Source: Salmonirosea aquatica (GTDB taxonomy: Bacteria > Bacteroidota > Bacteroidia > Cytophagales > Spirosomataceae). From it: a stretch of 64,000 nucleotides of DNA. The notes beneath the pieces are model-generated. The model was not told where the DNA came from. It searched no databases and was given only the letters and a program-made list of their open reading frames with translations. Made by a program: the position numbers and the translations under genes. Below are positions 60,559 through 64,000 of this stretch, one piece after another. Where the stretch lies: assembly GCF_009296315.1 (NCBI RefSeq), contig NZ_WHLY01000002.1, positions 3,873,501-3,937,500 on the forward strand, in the 5' to 3' direction. The stretch's first letter is position 1; each line of letters starts with the position of its first letter.

Positions 60559-60618
60559 TTGTGAATCAGTGAAAAAGTGAATGCCGGAACACCGCAATGC
60601 GTGGAATCAAGCTGTAGC

Positions 60619-61818
60619 TTAGGTACCCATTCGCTGTGCGCCCTCTTCAAAAACAGCCCTCAGCACGTTTTCTTGTTCCTTGTCGAAATTGATCTGTCGC
60701 CTACCCATAGTCTCTCGAATTACGGCTACTGCCTTTTCAAAGCGGTAGGGAGTAAACCCATCCGCCTGGCCACCCCACGTGAAGGAAGGAATATGCTTGG
60801 GCTGGAAGCCCGCGCCAAAGACATTGACATTGACGCCCACCACCGTACCCGTGTTGAACATAGTGCTGATGCCTGCTTTGGTGTAGTCACCCATGAAAAG
60901 TCCGCAGAAAGTCAGGCCCGTATCTTCCAGTTGCTGAGTAGCGTAGTTGTACAGTTTTACGTGGCTGTAGTCGTTCTTCAGGTTGGAGTTGTTCGTATTA
61001 GCGCCAAGATTACACCATTCGCCAAGCACCGAGTTGCCCAGGTACCCATCGTGGGCCTTGTTACTATATCCAAATAGTACCGAATTGTTTACCTCTCCGC
61101 CTACCTTACAATAAGGGCCCAGCGTAGTATTGGGGCGTATTTTAGCGCCCTGTGCTACCACGGCCCCTTCACCCATGGCAAAGGGTCCCTGAATGGTTGC
61201 CCCTTCGCTCACTGTGGCCTGCCGGCCGATATAAATGGGCCCGCCCTCGGCATTCAGAATAGCGGCCCGGACGGTAGCGCCTTCTTCTATGAAAATGTTT
61301 TCGGCCGCGTAGCACACAGTGAAAGAGTCTGCGATTGGAGCAGACCTACGATTCGCAGTAAGTCGGTCGTAATCAGCAACGATTTGCGCTCCATTCTCGG
61401 CGTAGATATCCCATAGCTGTTGGATGGAAAGATAATCGCTCACAAAAATATACTCTGTGAGCGACTCCGTATCGGCGTCAGGTACCCAGTTAGCCGAGGT
61501 TGTATGTACCGCCAGTATTTTTCGGTCCTTCGCGCTGCGGAGTACTGCCTCAGTCGGAAGTCCGAGCAAAGCCTCTACCAGTTCCTGATTGGGACAGAGA
61601 CTGCCATCGATGTACAGGTACGCATCGGAAGCTGCCCGGGGGTAGCGTGGCTGCAGATACCTTTGGGTCAGGTAGGAGGGAGTAGACGTGAGCCACTGTT
61701 CCCATTTCTCGGCCAGGGTCATGATTCCGCAACGAATCTCCGCAACCGGTCGGGTAAAGGTAAAAGGCAAGAGTTGCGCCCGAACAGAAGGGTCGTCGAA
61801 TAAAATGACAGAAGACAT
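60619..61818 (-). CDS. GlmU-family protein (degenerate nucleotidyltransferase plus hexapeptide repeats)
   Basis: A 399-residue protein. The N-terminal part (about 1-180) is a GlmU-like nucleotidyltransferase region without the classical GxGxRM loop ('FTRPVAEIRCGIMTLAEKW'). The C-terminal half is a left-handed beta helix with hexapeptide repeats ('IFIEEGATVRAAILNAEGGPIYIGRQATVSEGATIQGPF' onward). Members next to type B L31 genes are common in Bacteroidota; the catalytic role is unclear. It begins the minus-strand run that continues with holB, protease, rimK and hemC. Confidence 0.85.
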   Translation of the reverse strand: MSSVILFDDPSVRAQLLPFTFTRPVAEIRCGIMTLAEKWEQWLTSTPSYLTQRYLQPRYPRAASDAYLYIDGSLCPNQELVEALLGLPTEAVLRSAKDRKILAVHTTSANWVPDADTESLTEYIFVSDYLSIQQLWDIYAENGAQIVADYDRLTANRRSAPIADSFTVCYAAENIFIEEGATVRAAILNAEGGPIYIGRQATVSEGATIQGPFAMGEGAVVAQGAKIRPNTTLGPYCKVGGEVNNSVLFGYSNKAHDGYLGNSVLGEWCNLGANTNNSNLKNDYSHVKLYNYATQQLEDTGLTFCGLFMGDYTKAGISTMFNTGTVVGVNVNVFGAGFQPKHIPSFTWGGQADGFTPYRFEKAVAVIRETMGRRQINFDKEQENVLRAVFEEGAQRMGT

Positions 61819-61870
61819 ACTCTGATTGATGTTCCGGCCAAATTTCGGCTATTTTCTTGAAGCACACAAA

Positions 61871-61908
61871 AAACAAGGCAGTCCCTTTGCTGACAAAGAA
61901 ACTGCCTT
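61871..61908 (-). terminator. Terminator of the L31 gene
   Basis: Stem AAGGCAGT (61875-61882) with ACTGCCTT (61901-61908), plus an inner stem CTTTG/CAAAG. Read on the minus strand it is followed by a T-rich run (TTGTTTTTTG). It lies 80 bases after the rpmE2 stop and just before the glmU-like start. Confidence 0.75.
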
Positions 61909-61988
61909 ACCTTGTTTGCTCAAAGGCAATCGCAGCACAAAATGTGGTGCGCACGCCCTGATTGCTAAACCTTCGACCCTTGGGCGGA

Positions 61989-62234
61989 TTATTTGCTTCC
62001 GTAGCGCTTCCGGAACTTGTCCACGCGTCCGGCGGTGTCGACCAGTACGTTCTTTCCGGTATAGAAAGGGTGTGACTTGGAGGAAACTTCCACTTTATAG
62101 ACAGGATATTGCTTGCCATCTTCCCACTCGATAGTCTCACTGGTCTGAATAGTAGAGCGGGTTATAAACTTGTCGTCGCTGGAAAGATCCCAGAAAACCA
62201 CTTCTCTGTAATTGGGATGAATCTCTTTTTTCAT
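61989..62234 (-). CDS. rpmE2: 50S ribosomal protein L31 type B
   Basis: An 81-residue L31 of the type B group: '[29 protein letters not shown]', and '[26 protein letters not shown]' at the C-terminus. It contains no cysteine, so it is the zinc-free paralog type that can replace the zinc-binding L31. The gene has its own promoter and terminator. The GlmU-family gene follows on the same strand. Confidence 0.96.
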   Translation of the reverse strand: MKKEIHPNYREVVFWDLSSDDKFITRSTIQTSETIEWEDGKQYPVYKVEVSSKSHPFYTGKNVLVDTAGRVDKFRKRYGSK

Positions 62235-62282
62235 CGGTATATGGTAGTAATACGTTGTTTACGTGCTTTTCAAAAAGGACTG

Positions 62283-62315
62283 CAAAAATACGCAGTTAAT
62301 TCTGAATCTCCCAAA
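62283..62315 (-). promoter_or_regulatory. Promoter of the L31 gene
   Basis: On the minus strand, TTTG (62315-62312), a 21-base spacer, and TATTTTTG (62290-62283), an exact TAnnTTTG. The start codon at 62234 is 49 bases downstream. Confidence 0.5.
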
Positions 62316-62856
62316 CTCAGATGGTTATTTTTCATAATTTCGCTTGTACCTATCCTTGACCTGCTGCCTCAATGTTATGCTTTCTGCATATAGGCTCCAA
62401 TGGTCTGCATTTTGTAGTAATAAGACAATCGGTGGCTAGGCCGGCTACAAGTCTGTCTAGGTCTTCGAAGCAATAACCGGGACATTCCGTTGGCTAATTA
62501 TTTAACAAAATACTTGCTTTTCAATGGGGAATTCTTAATAAGATAGGTATTATAACTAATTGATTATTAGTTTTCTACATGCTGTTTATTTCTGAAAAGA
62601 AATTTGTAGTATTATTCTGATAGAGTTCAAAACTGACACGTTTAGATAACACTCTTGAAATAAGAATCTTAACAATTCAGTAACATTCGAGTGGATTAGA
62701 TTTTTTATAGGCTGCTGAAAGCGCTGCAAAAAAGAAGGTTGTTTTTGTCAGCCTAAAGCCCTTATTTCAGGAAATTTTTGACCAAAAATACCCTCCCCGA
62801 CTACCCATCCACCGCAGTACTAAAACCAAAACGTTAAACAATAAAACAAGCAGCCC
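62316..62856. other. Long AT-rich intergenic region upstream of nrdA
   Basis: Over 500 bases between the L31 promoter and nrdA without a gene. It is AT-rich and free of GGTACC. The only clear dyad is AACTAAT (62554-62560) with ATTAGTT (62566-62572). No NrdR-type box was recognised, and no unambiguous -33/-7 pair was found. Confidence 0.35.
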
Positions 62857-64000
62857 ATGCCCATGTACGTAATCAAGCGCGACGGCCGGAGAGAGTCCGT
62901 AAAGTTCGATAAAATCACCGCCCGGATCGAAAAACTGAGCTACGGCCTCGATCCCAACTACATTCAGCCTATTGAGGTAGCTAAGAAAGTCGTATCAGGT
63001 ATCTACGACGGTGTCACAACCGCTGAACTGGACAATCTGGCCGCCGAAACGGCTGCCTCTATGACTACCAAGCATCCCGACTACGCTATTCTGGCGGCCC
63101 GGGTAGCCATTTCCAATCTGCATAAGAACACTCTGAAGTCGTTTTCGGCCACCATGAAGCGGCTGTATGTCTACGAAGATCCTAAAACGGGTGAAAATGC
63201 TTCCCTGATATCCAAAGAGGTGTACGATGTCATCCGCCGCAATGCCGCTCTGCTCGACTCGACCATTATCTATGATCGCGACTACGGCTACGACTATTTT
63301 GGCTACAAGACTCTTGAGAAATCTTACTTGCTGAAACTAGACGGAAAAATCGCCGAGCGTCCTCAGCACATGCTGATGCGGGTAGCCATCGGTATTCATC
63401 AGGAAGACGTGCAGGCCGCGGTAGAAACCTACAATCTGCTCTCAGAAAAATGGTTTACCCACGCTACTCCTACCTTATTTAACGCAGGTACCCCCAAGCC
63501 GCAGATGTCGTCCTGCTTCCTGCTTACAATGAAAGAGGATAGCATCAATGGTATCTATGATACCCTGAAGCAGTGCGCGCTCATTTCGCAATCGGCGGGT
63601 GGCATTGGCCTTAGCATTCATGATGTCCGTGCCACGGGTAGCTACATTAAAGGTACCAATGGTACCTCCAACGGCATTGTACCCATGCTTCGTGTATTCA
63701 ACGACACGGCCCGCTACGTAGATCAGGGAGGTGGAAAGCGTAAGGGATCTTTTGCCATTTATATGGAGCCCTGGCATGCCGACATTTTCGACTTCCTGGA
63801 TCTCAAAAAGAACCATGGCAAAGAAGAGCAACGCGCGCGCGATCTATTCTATGCCATGTGGATTCCTGATCTGTTCATGAAGCGCGTCGAGGAGAATGAC
63901 ACCTGGTCGCTGTTCTGTCCACATGAGTGCCCTGGCCTTTCGGATACCCATAGCGAGGAATTCGAAAAACTGTATGAGCAGTACGAGCGTGAGGGAAAAG
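62857..64000 (+). CDS. nrdA: Class I ribonucleoside-diphosphate reductase alpha subunit (partial, 3' end outside the window)
   Basis: An open frame from the ATG at 62857 to the window edge, 381 codons translated by me. An N-terminal ATP cone (about 1-95, '[25 protein letters not shown]') is followed by the reductase N-terminal domain and the beginning of the barrel: '[23 protein letters not shown]' (with a redox Cys in 'SSCFL'), '[19 protein letters not shown]' and '[43 protein letters not shown]'. It reduces ribonucleotides to deoxyribonucleotides. A second ATG is at 62863. nrdB is not in the window. Confidence 0.95.
   Translation, partial: MPMYVIKRDGRRESVKFDKITARIEKLSYGLDPNYIQPIEVAKKVVSGIYDGVTTAELDNLAAETAASMTTKHPDYAILAARVAISNLHKNTLKSFSATMKRLYVYEDPKTGENASLISKEVYDVIRRNAALLDSTIIYDRDYGYDYFGYKTLEKSYLLKLDGKIAERPQHMLMRVAIGIHQEDVQAAVETYNLLSEKWFTHATPTLFNAGTPKPQMSSCFLLTMKEDSINGIYDTLKQCALISQSAGGIGLSIHDVRATGSYIKGTNGTSNGIVPMLRVFNDTARYVDQGGGKRKGSFAIYMEPWHADIFDFLDLKKNHGKEEQRARDLFYAMWIPDLFMKRVEENDTWSLFCPHECPGLSDTHSEEFEKLYEQYEREGK

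Noticed and set aside
62109..62393. 94-codon plus-strand frame overlapping the L31 gene
   Set aside because: It crosses the L31 coding region and promoter in antisense and has no recognisable content.

Overview
The window looks like chromosomal DNA of a member of the Bacteroidota, most likely order Cytophagales in the Spirosoma/Dyadobacter neighbourhood. This is inferred from the gene families (DUF2911, DUF4349, DUF6249, DUF6600, 7TM-DISM histidine kinase, fused aspartokinase-homoserine dehydrogenase, type B L31 next to a GlmU-like gene), from TAnnTTTG-type -7 boxes with upstream TTG/TTTG, and from the near absence of strong Shine-Dalgarno sites. No phage, insertion sequence, CRISPR array, rRNA or replication origin was seen.

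Layout. 1-5.0 kb: end of a PAS sensor protein (cut by the window), an SGNH hydrolase, an ECF sigma factor with a likely anti-sigma partner, a divergent small membrane protein, and an AlkA glycosylase / sugar-nucleotidyltransferase pair. 5.2-9.3 kb: A-type Fe-S carrier, thrB and fused thrA. 9.45-9.77 kb: a tRNA-Thr(CGT) preceded by two decayed tandem copies, all behind one promoter and ahead of one terminator. 9.8-29.0 kb: a GNAT plus GIY-YIG/DUF4357 pair, then mostly exported enzymes and lipoproteins (GH106-like glycosidase, esterase, beta-lactamase-fold hydrolase, NlpC/P60, amidohydrolase), a GAF protein, a truncated chemoreceptor-like protein, a DUF6600 protein with an Arg/Ser-rich tail, a cation/proton antiporter and a frameshifted M1 aminopeptidase. 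29.0-43.7 kb: a HEPN/MNT toxin-antitoxin pair, YwbE, DUF433, MFS transporter, DUF2911, M13 peptidase, bestrophin, prolyl oligopeptidase, an AraC-type regulator with an SDR, a fasciclin protein and an SSS transporter.

43.7-48.6 kb is the least understood part: a three-gene, tightly packed operon with an unknown soluble protein, an unknown polytopic membrane protein and a 7TM-DISM histidine kinase, preceded by a perfect 10-bp dyad. 48.9-56.9 kb: YceI, Uma2 nuclease, SNF2 helicase, neutral zinc metallopeptidase, ilvE, a Spy-like protein and a cupin. 56.9-62.3 kb: a minus-strand housekeeping run (rpmE2; then glmU-like, holB, retropepsin-like protease, rimK, hemC). The window ends in the 5' part of a class I ribonucleotide reductase large subunit.

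The most striking sequence-wide signal is the palindrome GGTACC: about 135 copies by hand count where roughly 17 are expected, in all codon phases and in intergenic DNA, including both arms of one terminator. Some stretches (8.5-11.5 kb and 44.0-49.2 kb) are almost free of it, which marks them as possible later acquisitions. Other notable signals are a matched pair of divergent ECF-type promoters upstream of the sigma factor, the decayed tRNA array, and 21-bp-spaced direct repeats between the AraC-type regulator and the SDR gene.
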